A DNA stretch of 9,581 nt from Bacteroidales bacterium (GCA_003155705.1 PMEC01000043.1:17370-26950); one strand, 5' to 3'; numbered from the stretch's first letter, positions 1 through 7,101 are shown. Translations and numbers: made by a program. Notes: generated from the sequence alone by a model not told the origin.

Positions 1-498
1 ATGGAAGAGGTGGCCAAAGCACTGAAAATGGGGAAAAGTTCTATTTATTATTATTTCAACAGCAAAGAAGAAATTTTCGATGCGGTTGTTCTTTACGAAG
101 CTAATATACTTAGAAATGAGCTTACTACGGCAATTAAATCTGTCGAATCTCCAATAGGAAAGATGGAAAAATATGTTTTTGTAAGAATGAAATCGTTCGA
201 AAAACTTTCAAATTACTATAATGCCATTTTCGATAAAAACCTTGATCATTTTGAATTTATCGAAAAGATCAGGGAAAAATACGACAGGGAAGAGATTGCC
301 ATTCTCAGGTTGATATTATATGATGGAGCAAAAAAGAAAATATTCAAAGTTAAAAACAGTGAATATACAGCCCTGGCTATCCAGACTACATTGAAAGGGC
401 TCGAAGTGCCGTTATTCTGGCAAAAACGAGAAGTGAATATTGATCAGAGACTGAAAGCTATCCTTGATGTTTTATTTTATGGTATTGTGCTTAAATGA
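1..498 (+). CDS. TetR/AcrR family transcriptional regulator, 5'-truncated by window edge
   Basis: This is most of a TetR-type DNA-binding repressor. The visible protein opens inside the helix-turn-helix: VAKALKMGKSSIYYYF followed by NSKEEIF is the classic end of the TetR_N domain (recognition helix GKSSIYYYF, then the conserved K-E-[ED]-[IL]-[FL] of the next helix). Members normally have about 20-25 residues before this point, so the ATG at base 1 is probably an internal methionine and the true start lies upstream of the window. The remaining ~135 residues are helical, variable and carry the ligand-binding/dimerisation part, for which I recognise no specific ligand class. The stop codon is at 496-498, three bases from the stop of the convergent lgt gene. 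The regulated genes are not visible; upstream neighbours outside the window are the likelier targets. Family call is firm; function beyond that is unknown. Confidence 0.85.
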   Translation: MEEVAKALKMGKSSIYYYFNSKEEIFDAVVLYEANILRNELTTAIKSVESPIGKMEKYVFVRMKSFEKLSNYYNAIFDKNLDHFEFIEKIREKYDREEIAILRLILYDGAKKKIFKVKNSEYTALAIQTTLKGLEVPLFWQKREVNIDQRLKAILDVLFYGIVLK

Positions 499-501
499 GG
501 A

Positions 502-1308
502 TCACTTTTTTATAAATCCGGGTATTTTATTCTTCAGACTCCAGTAAAGCCAGACAATTCCAAGCAGAACAAACGGGATACTCAACAACTGGCCCATATT
601 TAATTTCATTGTAGCTTCAAACGGGACCTGATTTTCTTTTAGAAACTCAATAAAAAATCTTGCCGTAAAAACAAGAATCAGAAAAATGCTGATTAGTAGA
701 CCCTGGTAAACCCGTCCTTTTTCGCGCCAGTACATCCTGAAAAGCAGGAAGAATATAAAAAGATAAACGAGGCCTTCATAAATCTGAGTGGGATGTTTTG
801 GAGCAACTTCATGATTTCTTAAAAACACGAACCCCCAGGGAACAGTAGTCTCAATACCATAAATTTCAGAATTCATCAGATTCCCCATTCTGATGAAGAA
901 GCCAGACAGGGCAACAACAACAGCTATTCTGTCAATAACCCAGGAATATCCTTTCTTTTCTTTTCTGACAAATAACCAAAGGGCAATAAGTATCCCGATT
1001 GCAGCACCATGACTGGCAAGACCACCATGCCAGACCATAAGAATCTCGAGAGGATGTTTGATGTAAAATGCCGGCTCATAAAAAAAACAATGTCCAAGCC
1101 GGGCTCCGACAATTGTCCCGACGGCCATATATATTGTCAACCTGTCAAGGACATCTTCGCCAAGCCCTTCATTTTCAAACATTTTCTTCATTATTATATA
1201 TCCGAATAAGAAGCAGGAGGCAAATAACAGACCATACCATCTGATTGCAAAAGAACCAATCCGGAAAATTTCAGGATTAGGATCCCATGGAATAATAAAT
1301 AAATGCAT
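502..1308 (-). CDS. lgt: Prolipoprotein diacylglyceryl transferase (Lgt)
   Basis: Lgt is an inner-membrane enzyme that transfers diacylglycerol from phosphatidylglycerol to the lipobox cysteine of prolipoproteins, the first step of lipoprotein maturation. The 268-residue protein has the normal family length and about seven hydrophobic segments. Family landmarks are present: IRWYGLLFA near residue 22, the VWHGGLASHGAA loop at about 92-103, the Lgt signature FFIRMGNLMNSEIYG at 137-151 (R140 matches the essential arginine of E. coli R143), HPTQIYE at 172-178, and FTARFFIEF with R217 near the position of the second essential arginine. The ATG at 1306-1308 begins MHLFIIPWDPNPEIF, typical of Bacteroidetes Lgt, which supports this start. 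It is divergent from a predicted lipoprotein gene, a plausible substrate of the enzyme, and convergent with the TetR-type gene. A -7-like promoter element lies about 25 bases upstream. Confidence 0.96.
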   Translation of the reverse strand: MHLFIIPWDPNPEIFRIGSFAIRWYGLLFASCFLFGYIIMKKMFENEGLGEDVLDRLTIYMAVGTIVGARLGHCFFYEPAFYIKHPLEILMVWHGGLASHGAAIGILIALWLFVRKEKKGYSWVIDRIAVVVALSGFFIRMGNLMNSEIYGIETTVPWGFVFLRNHEVAPKHPTQIYEGLVYLFIFFLLFRMYWREKGRVYQGLLISIFLILVFTARFFIEFLKENQVPFEATMKLNMGQLLSIPFVLLGIVWLYWSLKNKIPGFIKK

Positions 1309-1331
1309 ATCTCTTGTTTTATTAATGGCTT

Positions 1332-1339
1332 CAAAGGTA
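1332..1339 (-). promoter_or_regulatory. Putative Bacteroidetes-type -7 element upstream of lgt
   Basis: Read on the minus strand this is TACCTTTG, an exact match to the Bacteroidetes -7 consensus TAnnTTTG. It would place transcription initiation roughly 15-20 bases before the lgt start codon. No good -33 TTTG was found at the usual spacing, so the call rests on one short motif and on its position. Confidence 0.4.
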
Positions 1340-1415
1340 AAAAATAATTGGCTTCATTTATGACAGGATTAGTGTTTTCAAAAACACGAATAAACAGAAC
1401 TTAAAAAATTTGGTG

Positions 1416-1423
1416 TAAGTTTG
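1416..1423 (+). promoter_or_regulatory. Putative Bacteroidetes-type -7 element upstream of the lipoprotein gene
   Basis: TAAGTTTG is an exact match to the -7 consensus TAnnTTTG and ends 23 bases before the ATG at 1447, giving a short leader. No clear -33 TTTG sits at the standard distance. Together with the minus-strand element at 1332-1339 it makes a plausible non-overlapping divergent promoter pair in this 138-base gap. Confidence 0.4.
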
Positions 1424-1446
1424 TAACTCATTTAACAATTCAACTG

Positions 1447-3252
1447 ATGAAAGGCTGTTCATACCGCTCCTGGATGATTATTACCGCCACTATCTCTGTG
1501 ATTTTCAGTTGCGCAAGACAGGCAGCTCCTTCTGGCGGCCCCAGAGATATTACTCCTCCGAAAGTAGTCAGGAGCATCCCTGAAAATGGAGCCCTCGACT
1601 TTGCAGGGAATAGAATTGTGATAACTTTTGATGAATATTTAGCTCCTCTTGACAAGCTGGATGAAAAGTTTATGATTTCTCCGCCGCTCATTAAAAAACC
1701 CGACATAGAATTAAAAGGGAAAAGTCTTTTTATTGAATTCCACGAAGCGCTTAAAGACAGCACAACCTATACTCTTTATTTTGGGGATGCAATAAAAGAT
1801 TTGAATGAAGGAAACATCATACCAAATTTTCAATTCGTTTTTTCCACAGGTGACGTCCTTGATTCTCTTTCTGTTACAGGAAATATTTATAAGGCTTTCA
1901 ATCTCGAAGCCCCCGAGAACACGCTTATATTGATGCACAAAGAATTAGCCGATTCTGCCCCCATAAAATTAATGCCGGATTATATTACCCTTGCCGACAT
2001 TAAAGGCGGTTTCAGGATAAATAATGTCAAAGAAGGAACATATCAGCTGTTTGGTTTGCAGGAAAAAAACAACAACAAAAGATATGATCTTCCGGAGGAA
2101 GGATTTGGGTTTATGGACAATCCTGCAGAGATCAATCGTACAAAGAATTATTTACCAGTAGTGGTGGTTAAGGATACCACGAAAGTGACTCCCGCAAAAG
2201 GGAATACCGTACTTAAAAAACCCGTAGAAATTCCTCACATCGATGGAGAGTATAAATTGTTTCTGTTCACGGCGCTTAAAAAAAATCATTATCTTACCTC
2301 TTCGGGAAGAAAAACGGCATATCTTATTAATTATACTCTTTCCTTACCACCCGATTCGATCGGATTTGAATTTAAAATTCCTGACACAGATAAAAAGAGT
2401 TATTTCATAGAAAAAAACCTGACGGGAGACACAATAGATGTGTGGCTTACAGATAGTTCGTTGTATTCAACGCAGCAAATAAAAACTATTATCGACTATC
2501 CTTATACCGATTCAACAGGAATTACAAAATTAAAAACTGATACGATACCGATGCGGTTTGTTTCAACCAGGGCAATGAGAAACAAAGAAGCAATGACCAA
2601 ATATACCTACACCACAAACCTAATGAATGGGTTCTTAAAACCTTATCAACAAATAATATTTTTATCACAAACGCCATTCCGGGCTCCTGATACAACGAAA
2701 ATACACCTGTATGAAACTCATAAAAAAAGCAAGACCAAAATTCCCTATGTTCTTAAAAAAGATAGTTTAAACTCAAAAAAATATTATCTAAAATCAAAAT
2801 TCAAAGAGGATTCGACATATCTGTTTGTTGCTGATTCCGGATCATTTGGTAACATATATGGAAAGGTTGCCGATTCAATTGGTATAAAGTTTTCAATAAG
2901 GTTCTCGGATTCATACGGACAACTGACAATGAATATCTCCAGGGTGAGCGAGGCAGTCATTATTCAGCTTCTTGATCACCAGGAAAAAGTATTATCCGAA
3001 AGAAAGATAAAGGGAGATAGCAAGATAGAGTTTTCTTTACTTGAGCCCGGAAATTACCGTCTTCGTGCAATCTATGATTTGAACGGTGATGGAAAATGGA
3101 CAACTGGAGACTATAAAACAAAACGACAGCCGGAACCAGTATCATATTTTCCGGGGGAAATTGAAATTAAGGCTAACTGGGAAAATGTGCTTCCCTGGGA
3201 TTTAAGTAAAAAGAATCAGAAAGATCAGAAGCTCAGGGCAAAAAAAGAATAA
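1447..3252 (+). CDS. Predicted surface/periplasmic lipoprotein with N-terminal Ig-like Big_5 domain
   Basis: The 601-residue protein starts with a short positive/hydrophobic leader ending VIFSC, so Cys22 is the likely lipidation site (the -2 Phe is not ideal, but Bacteroidetes lipoboxes are loose). The following ARQAAPSGGPRDITPPKV is typical of a Bacteroidetes Ig-like lipoprotein family. Residues ~36-135 look like a Big_5-type Ig fold: PPKVVRSIPENGA, then NRIVITFDEYLAPLD, SLFIEF and TTYTLYFGDAIKDLNEGN. The middle is beta-rich, Lys- and Thr-rich and unassigned. Near the C-terminus, residues 543-555 contain D-x-N-G-D-G-x-W-x-x-G-D, which resembles a calcium-loop sequence, before a PVSYFPGEIEI segment typical of this family; the tail is lysine-rich. 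The precise role is unknown; export and anchoring in the outer membrane are inferred. It stands alone, with 207 bases before the next gene. Confidence 0.85.
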   Translation: MKGCSYRSWMIITATISVIFSCARQAAPSGGPRDITPPKVVRSIPENGALDFAGNRIVITFDEYLAPLDKLDEKFMISPPLIKKPDIELKGKSLFIEFHEALKDSTTYTLYFGDAIKDLNEGNIIPNFQFVFSTGDVLDSLSVTGNIYKAFNLEAPENTLILMHKELADSAPIKLMPDYITLADIKGGFRINNVKEGTYQLFGLQEKNNNKRYDLPEEGFGFMDNPAEINRTKNYLPVVVVKDTTKVTPAKGNTVLKKPVEIPHIDGEYKLFLFTALKKNHYLTSSGRKTAYLINYTLSLPPDSIGFEFKIPDTDKKSYFIEKNLTGDTIDVWLTDSSLYSTQQIKTIIDYPYTDSTGITKLKTDTIPMRFVSTRAMRNKEAMTKYTYTTNLMNGFLKPYQQIIFLSQTPFRAPDTTKIHLYETHKKSKTKIPYVLKKDSLNSKKYYLKSKFKEDSTYLFVADSGSFGNIYGKVADSIGIKFSIRFSDSYGQLTMNISRVSEAVIIQLLDHQEKVLSERKIKGDSKIEFSLLEPGNYRLRAIYDLNGDGKWTTGDYKTKRQPEPVSYFPGEIEIKANWENVLPWDLSKKNQKDQKLRAKKE

Positions 3253-3356
3253 AATAATCAGAGCTTGCAGGACCCAATTATTAATAACAAAGAATAGAAT
3301 ACACAAACCGGCGGTTCGTTTTATTCTGAACTTAGTGAAATTGGAAAAATATTATA

Positions 3357-3364
3357 TATTTTTG
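3357..3364 (+). promoter_or_regulatory. Putative Bacteroidetes-type -7 element upstream of ROK kinase 1
   Basis: TATTTTTG matches TAnnTTTG exactly and would give a leader of about 90 bases before the ATG at 3460. No convincing -33 TTTG is present (a TTG at 3341-3343 is too close). Because the preceding 207-base gap is the largest in the window, it is the likeliest site for the promoter of the whole sugar cassette. Matches of this kind arise by chance in AT-rich DNA, hence the modest confidence. Confidence 0.35.
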
Positions 3365-3399
3365 CTGACAGACAGAATTCATCCCCGGCGATTATTTTA

Positions 3400-3419
3400 T
3401 CAGATTAAGAATTATCTGA
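3400..3419. repeat. Inverted repeat in the leader of ROK kinase 1 (possible operator or hairpin)
   Basis: TCAGAT (3400-3405) and ATCTGA (3414-3419) are perfect 6-base inverted arms around an 8-base spacer. It lies about 40 bases before the ATG and downstream of the putative -7 element, a position suited to an operator or a small leader hairpin. The spacer includes most of ATTAAGAAT (3404-3412), a word that recurs upstream of ROK kinase 2 at 7079-7087. No regulator in the window is obviously tied to it. Confidence 0.4.
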
Positions 3420-3459
3420 CCGGGCTGGCTGGAGGTATTTAATAAACAGATTATCAGAA

Positions 3460-4416
3460 ATGAAAGAAGTTGTTGCCGGAGTTGACATTGGCGGAACAAA
3501 CACAGTTTTCGGTCTGGTTGACAGAAATGGATCTATTGTGGCAGAAAACAGGATTAATACAACTTCATATCCTGAGGTAGAAGATTTTGTCTCTGTCCTT
3601 ACAACCTCGATCTTGAAGCTTGCTTCCGGTGTTATCAACATAGAATTAAAAGGGGTGGGCGTAGGAGCCCCAGATGCAAATTATCATAAGGGAACGATCG
3701 AATTGGCAACGAATCTTGCATGGAAAGGGATTGTCCCGTTAGCATCATTAATAAAAGAAAAAATTAATCTGCCGGTTGCCATTACTAACGACGCCAAAGC
3801 AGCAGCAATAGGGGAAATGATTTTTGGCGGAGCAAAAAACATGAAAGATTTTATCATCCTTACACTTGGAACCGGAATGGGCAGCGGTATTGTAGTGAAT
3901 GGAGAACTTGTTTACGGGTATACAGGGTTTGCCGGAGAACTCGGTCAAACTATAGTTGTTCCGGGAGGCAGAGCCTGCGGGTGTGGCCGGCAGGGATGTC
4001 TTGAGACATATGTATCTGCACCCGGGCTGGTTCGTACAGTTTTGTATCTGCTAAGTGATATGAAAGAGGAAAGCCTGCTTCGGAGAATTGCCCCTTCTGG
4101 CCTTACCGCCAAATTGATTGCCGAAGAGGCAGAAAAAGGAGATATCATTGCTCTTAAGGCATTTGATTATACAGCAGAGATGCTTGGGCTGGGAATTATT
4201 AACGCTGCCACATTCTCGAGCCCGGAAGCCGTTTTTTTGTTTGGGGGACTCGCGCAGGCAGAAGATATTCTCTTCAATCCTGTCAGAAAATATGTCGATC
4301 AGCATATTTATCCTATTTATAAAGGAACGATAAAAATACTTCCTTCAGCTATTCCTGAAAATAACGCTCCGGTGCTGGGTGCTGCAGCATTGGCATGGAA
4401 AGAATTATCAAAATAA
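3460..4416 (+). CDS. ROK family sugar kinase paralog 1, with His-to-Gln change in the zinc/sugar site
   Basis: A ROK (repressor/ORF/kinase) protein of 318 residues, the normal length for a glucokinase or N-acetylhexosamine kinase, with no DNA-binding domain in front. The N-terminal phosphate loop is VDIGGTNTVFGLVD (8-21). The catalytic aspartate is D111 in TNDAKAAAIGE, and LTLGTGMGSG (135-144) is the second phosphate region. The ROK signature follows: GFAGELGQ (156-163), then C173, C175 and C180 in ACGCGRQGCLETY. In active ROK kinases the residue at 163 is histidine, which both binds zinc and touches the sugar; here the codon is CAA, glutamine. The three cysteines and E160/E182 are kept. It opens the cassette and resembles ROK kinase 2 at 7102 along its full length. 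It may be a kinase with altered specificity or a sugar sensor. Family certain, substrate unknown. Confidence 0.92.
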   Translation: MKEVVAGVDIGGTNTVFGLVDRNGSIVAENRINTTSYPEVEDFVSVLTTSILKLASGVINIELKGVGVGAPDANYHKGTIELATNLAWKGIVPLASLIKEKINLPVAITNDAKAAAIGEMIFGGAKNMKDFIILTLGTGMGSGIVVNGELVYGYTGFAGELGQTIVVPGGRACGCGRQGCLETYVSAPGLVRTVLYLLSDMKEESLLRRIAPSGLTAKLIAEEAEKGDIIALKAFDYTAEMLGLGIINAATFSSPEAVFLFGGLAQAEDILFNPVRKYVDQHIYPIYKGTIKILPSAIPENNAPVLGAAALAWKELSK

Positions 4417-4490
4417 CAGACTATAAGAATGATGCAAGAATATACTATCTTTTATCTGGTTCTTTAAGTTCAGAAGCAAATAATGTTATC

Positions 4491-5144
4491 ATGAAGATTC
4501 TTGAAGTAAAGAAAGAGACATTCGAAAGGAAACAACCTGATCTGAGTGAAGTTTCAGCAAGACTAGACAGCCATGGACCCGGTGAATTGATAGACATTCT
4601 AAACTGGGAAAACTATAATTACAGACCTGATGTCTGGTTCAATATTGCATATACCGACAGAGAGATATTACTGAAATATTATGTTAATGAGGCATTTATA
4701 AAAGCTGAGAAGACAGAATCAAACCAGATGGTTTGTGAAGATTCCTGTGTGGAATTTTTTGTGTCTCCGGCCGAAGACAGGATATACTACAATTTTGAAT
4801 TCAATCCTATCGGCACCTGTTTATTGGGAGCAGGGACTTGCAGGAAAGACAGTTCTCTGGCTCCGGTTTCTGTTATTGATAGTATCAGACGGATGGGTTC
4901 TTCCGGGACAAAACCGTTTAAAGAGAAAAAAGGAAAACACTCCTGGTCAATTACCGTTGCAATACCGAAAGAAGCCTTTTTCCGTCATAAATTGAAAGAT
5001 TTTTATGGAACAATATTCAGGGCAAATTTTTATAAATGCGGAGATAAATTAGCACAACCGCATTATCTTACCTGGAATCCTGTCGGGACAAAGAATCCGG
5101 ACTATCATCAGCCTGATTTTTTTGGAGTTTTGAAATTTGTATAA
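4491..5144 (+). CDS. CBM9-like carbohydrate-binding family protein, probably cytoplasmic
   Basis: The protein resembles the CBM9-like beta-sandwich family common in Bacteroidetes. Recognisable pieces (217-residue numbering) are WENYNYRPDVWFNIAY (39-54), the core MVCEDSCVEFFVSP (80-93), YYNFEFNPIGT (99-109), and the C-terminal RANFYKCGD ... HYLTWNPVGT followed by HQPDFFGVLKF (177-216). Family proteins usually begin with a short MK-x-L-x-VKK strand, so I prefer the ATG at 4491 (MKILEVKKETF). The same frame is open back to an ATG at 4395, inside the end of ROK kinase 1; that would add 32 residues without a recognisable domain and overlap the kinase by 22 bases. Neither start gives a signal peptide, so the protein probably stays in the cytoplasm. 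This is odd for a polysaccharide-binding module and suggests a small-sugar ligand or an uncharacterised enzyme. Its place between a kinase and a deacetylase supports a sugar-related role. Confidence 0.82.
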   Translation: MKILEVKKETFERKQPDLSEVSARLDSHGPGELIDILNWENYNYRPDVWFNIAYTDREILLKYYVNEAFIKAEKTESNQMVCEDSCVEFFVSPAEDRIYYNFEFNPIGTCLLGAGTCRKDSSLAPVSVIDSIRRMGSSGTKPFKEKKGKHSWSITVAIPKEAFFRHKLKDFYGTIFRANFYKCGDKLAQPHYLTWNPVGTKNPDYHQPDFFGVLKFV

Positions 5145-5206
5145 CGGGAGAAATTTAAAAATTTGATGATTGCAACATGCTAATTTTCATCTGATTCTGA
5201 ATATAA

Positions 5207-5977
5207 ATGAAAAGTACAGAATTCAATAAAGTAGTTCTTTCCATCCATGCTCATCCCGACGATGCAGAAGCATGGAATGCCGGAACTCTCAAGTTGTTAA
5301 AGGACAAGGGATATAAGATAGTAATAGCAACCCTGACCGGAGGAAATCTTGGCGGCTGTAATATGGGAATGGAACAGACTACAAAGATGAGAAACGAAGA
5401 GGCGCGTAAAGCCGCTTCAGTACTCGATGCCGAATATTTCTCATTAGGGGGCACGGATGGTTTCCTGTTTGATGATAAAGAGATCCGCCTCAGAACGGTA
5501 TCTCTCATCAGGAAAGTTAAAGCAGGAATTATATTCACGCATCTGCCTGTAGATTACCATTCTGATCACAGAACCACTGCCAATATTGTTGAAACGGCTG
5601 CAATGATTTCTTCTCTCGATCCTGTACCTGTTGATGAGAAACCGTTAAACAATACGCCACTTCTATATCATTCATCTCCATTCTCTCTTACCGATCCGCT
5701 TGGAACAAAAATTCCACCCCCTCATTTTTATATTGATGTGTCAAGTGTGATTGAAACAAAGAAGAAAATGCTTGAATATCATATTTCTCAGATTGACCTG
5801 ATGCGACACATGCATAAAATGGACGATTTTTTCGGATTTGTCCTTGAAGGCAACATGAATTACGGCAAAATAGCAGGAGTGGATTATGCTGAAGTTTACT
5901 GGCAGCATCTTGGCGGTGGTTTTCAGATGGAACCGTTAGTTCAGAAAGAACTTCATTCATTTTTAATTAAAAAATAA
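5207..5977 (+). CDS. PIG-L/LmbE family N-deacetylase
   Basis: Members hydrolyse N-acetyl groups from amino sugars and glycoconjugates (MshB, BshB, diacetylchitobiose deacetylase, PIG-L). The zinc-site motif is near the N-terminus: IHAHPDDAE, with H16 and D19 as metal ligands and D18 as the expected general base. The second half of the site is HLPVDYHSDHRTT (112-124), where H121 is the expected third ligand. The family pattern RNEEARKAASVL (62-73) lies between them. Length (256 residues) is normal and there is no signal peptide, so it acts in the cytoplasm. The ATG at 5207 sits just before the first strand and fits the family. It follows the CBM9-like gene by 62 bases and precedes the SIS gene by 8, which indicates cotranscription with an amino-sugar isomerase-like enzyme. 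An N-acetylated sugar or sugar phosphate is the inferred substrate; BshB-like (bacillithiol-type) activity is an alternative but does not fit the neighbours. Confidence 0.9.
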   Translation: MKSTEFNKVVLSIHAHPDDAEAWNAGTLKLLKDKGYKIVIATLTGGNLGGCNMGMEQTTKMRNEEARKAASVLDAEYFSLGGTDGFLFDDKEIRLRTVSLIRKVKAGIIFTHLPVDYHSDHRTTANIVETAAMISSLDPVPVDEKPLNNTPLLYHSSPFSLTDPLGTKIPPPHFYIDVSSVIETKKKMLEYHISQIDLMRHMHKMDDFFGFVLEGNMNYGKIAGVDYAEVYWQHLGGGFQMEPLVQKELHSFLIKK

Positions 5978-5985
5978 ATTAAGCA

Positions 5986-7002
5986 ATGAATCTTTTGGAA
6001 GAAAAATACAGCAAGTATGCATTGGTAAGGGAAATGATGCAAACCCCCGACATTATAAGAAATTATAATGCAGGATCGGCTTCTCGATTTGTGGAAAAAA
6101 TTGCCGGCAAAAAAGGCATATTTCTGACGGGAGAGGGAAGCAGCAGGATATTTCCGGCAAAAAGGGCCATTTATTCATTGTTAAAAAGGGGTTTTTCAAA
6201 ACCGGTTATAACCGAAGCTTCAACCCAGGCAATGGAATACAAACTTGATGATTATGCCGTTTTTGCTGCTTCCAATTCAGGGCAGACAAAAGAAGTTATA
6301 AGATTAGTCAGCTTATTAAAAAAGCAGGGGCACAAATCAGTTTTCGGACTAACAGCAAATGAAAAAACCATGCTTCAGGAATTAGTTTCTGACACGCATA
6401 TACTTTCATGCGGAAAAGAAGAAGCTGTTGCAGCAACGAAATCCGTGATTGAACAGGGACTTTTTTACGATTCACTTTTTCATCAACTAAGAGGAATTAA
6501 GATGAAAGGATTTTCTGAATTTGCAGAAAAGGCAGAAGAAGCTCTTTCAATTAAAATATCTGCTGAAATTACTGAGATCATGAAGAGTGCCAGCGTTATT
6601 TATTTTGCAGGGAGAAACAATGGAGTAGCAGAGGAGCTTGCGCTGAAAACGAACGAAATAACCAGGAAAAAGTCGGCTTACCTCGAAGGCACCTTTGCTG
6701 TGCATGGAATTGAAGAAGTGATGGATAAAAATGAAGTACTTATATGGATAGATCCATTTAAAGAAGAAGAAGATAAGTTTAATGAGTGTCTTGTAAAAGG
6801 AGTTGGGATGAAGATAATATCACTCACATCAGGATCATCTCTCTTCCCATCTATCTCCATTCCTGACGGAGGAGAATACAAGGAATATATTCAGCTTGCC
6901 GCCGGCTGGAACTTATTGGTTGAGACCGGACTTGCGCTTGGCATTGATCTTGACAAACCGGTAAGGGCACGAAAGGTCGGTAATGAATTTATCGGAGGAT
7001 AA
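5986..7002 (+). CDS. Double-SIS sugar-phosphate isomerase/deaminase, GlmS isomerase-like (AgaS/GlmD type)
   Basis: Two SIS domains fill this 338-residue protein, as in the isomerase half of GlmS and in stand-alone deaminases/isomerases (AgaS, FrlB, archaeal GlmD). SIS-1 has GEGSSR (49-54), SNSGQTKE (96-103) and EEAVAATKSV (145-154), which bind the sugar phosphate. SIS-2 has FAGRNNGVAEELAL (207-220), NEIT (223-226), and LEGTFAVHG (233-241); the end is DLDKPVRARKVGNEF. Aligning by eye to E. coli GlmS, E224, H240 and K330 fall on E488, H504 and K603, the isomerase catalytic residues. There is no glutaminase domain and no N-terminal catalytic Cys, so it cannot use glutamine; the likely direction is deamination/isomerisation of an amino-sugar phosphate such as glucosamine-6-phosphate. 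The gene starts 8 bases after the PIG-L stop. The enzyme class is well supported; the substrate is inferred. Confidence 0.85.
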   Translation: MNLLEEKYSKYALVREMMQTPDIIRNYNAGSASRFVEKIAGKKGIFLTGEGSSRIFPAKRAIYSLLKRGFSKPVITEASTQAMEYKLDDYAVFAASNSGQTKEVIRLVSLLKKQGHKSVFGLTANEKTMLQELVSDTHILSCGKEEAVAATKSVIEQGLFYDSLFHQLRGIKMKGFSEFAEKAEEALSIKISAEITEIMKSASVIYFAGRNNGVAEELALKTNEITRKKSAYLEGTFAVHGIEEVMDKNEVLIWIDPFKEEEDKFNECLVKGVGMKIISLTSGSSLFPSISIPDGGEYKEYIQLAAGWNLLVETGLALGIDLDKPVRARKVGNEFIGG

Positions 7003-7045
7003 ATCATTTGTTTTTTCACTTTCCTGAAAAAACCGAAATTTCTTT

Positions 7046-7095
7046 ACTGATAAGATTGTAAATGTTATATTTACATTTATTAAGAATCTATCAGT
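7046..7095. repeat. Nested inverted repeat directly before ROK kinase 2 (possible operator or leader structure)
   Basis: Two inverted repeats are nested in the 99-base gap before ROK kinase 2. The outer arms are 7046-7057 (ACTGATAAGATT) and 7085-7095 (AATCTATCAGT), complementary except for one bulged A. Inside, TGTAAAT (7057-7063) and ATTTACA (7069-7075) form perfect 7-base arms around GTTAT; T7057 is shared by the two left arms. A shifted pair, AAATGT/ACATTT (7060-7065, 7073-7078), overlaps the inner one. The inner repeat covers TATATTTA (7066-7073), one base off the -7 consensus, with TTTA at a -33-like position (7043-7046), so an operator over a weak promoter is plausible. If transcribed from upstream, the RNA would fold up to six bases before the ATG. 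Confidence 0.5.
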
Positions 7096-7101
7096 TTCAT
7101 A

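Noticed and set aside
3306..3316. Short palindrome AACCG-G-CGGTT before the ROK1 promoter region
   Set aside because: Five-base arms with a single central base are expected by chance at this length, and no second copy was found near the other cassette genes.
5145..5206. Possible promoter before the PIG-L gene (AATTTAAAAATTTG)
   Set aside because: The TA and TTTG are separated by four bases instead of two, so it does not match the -7 consensus; read-through from the upstream genes is simpler.
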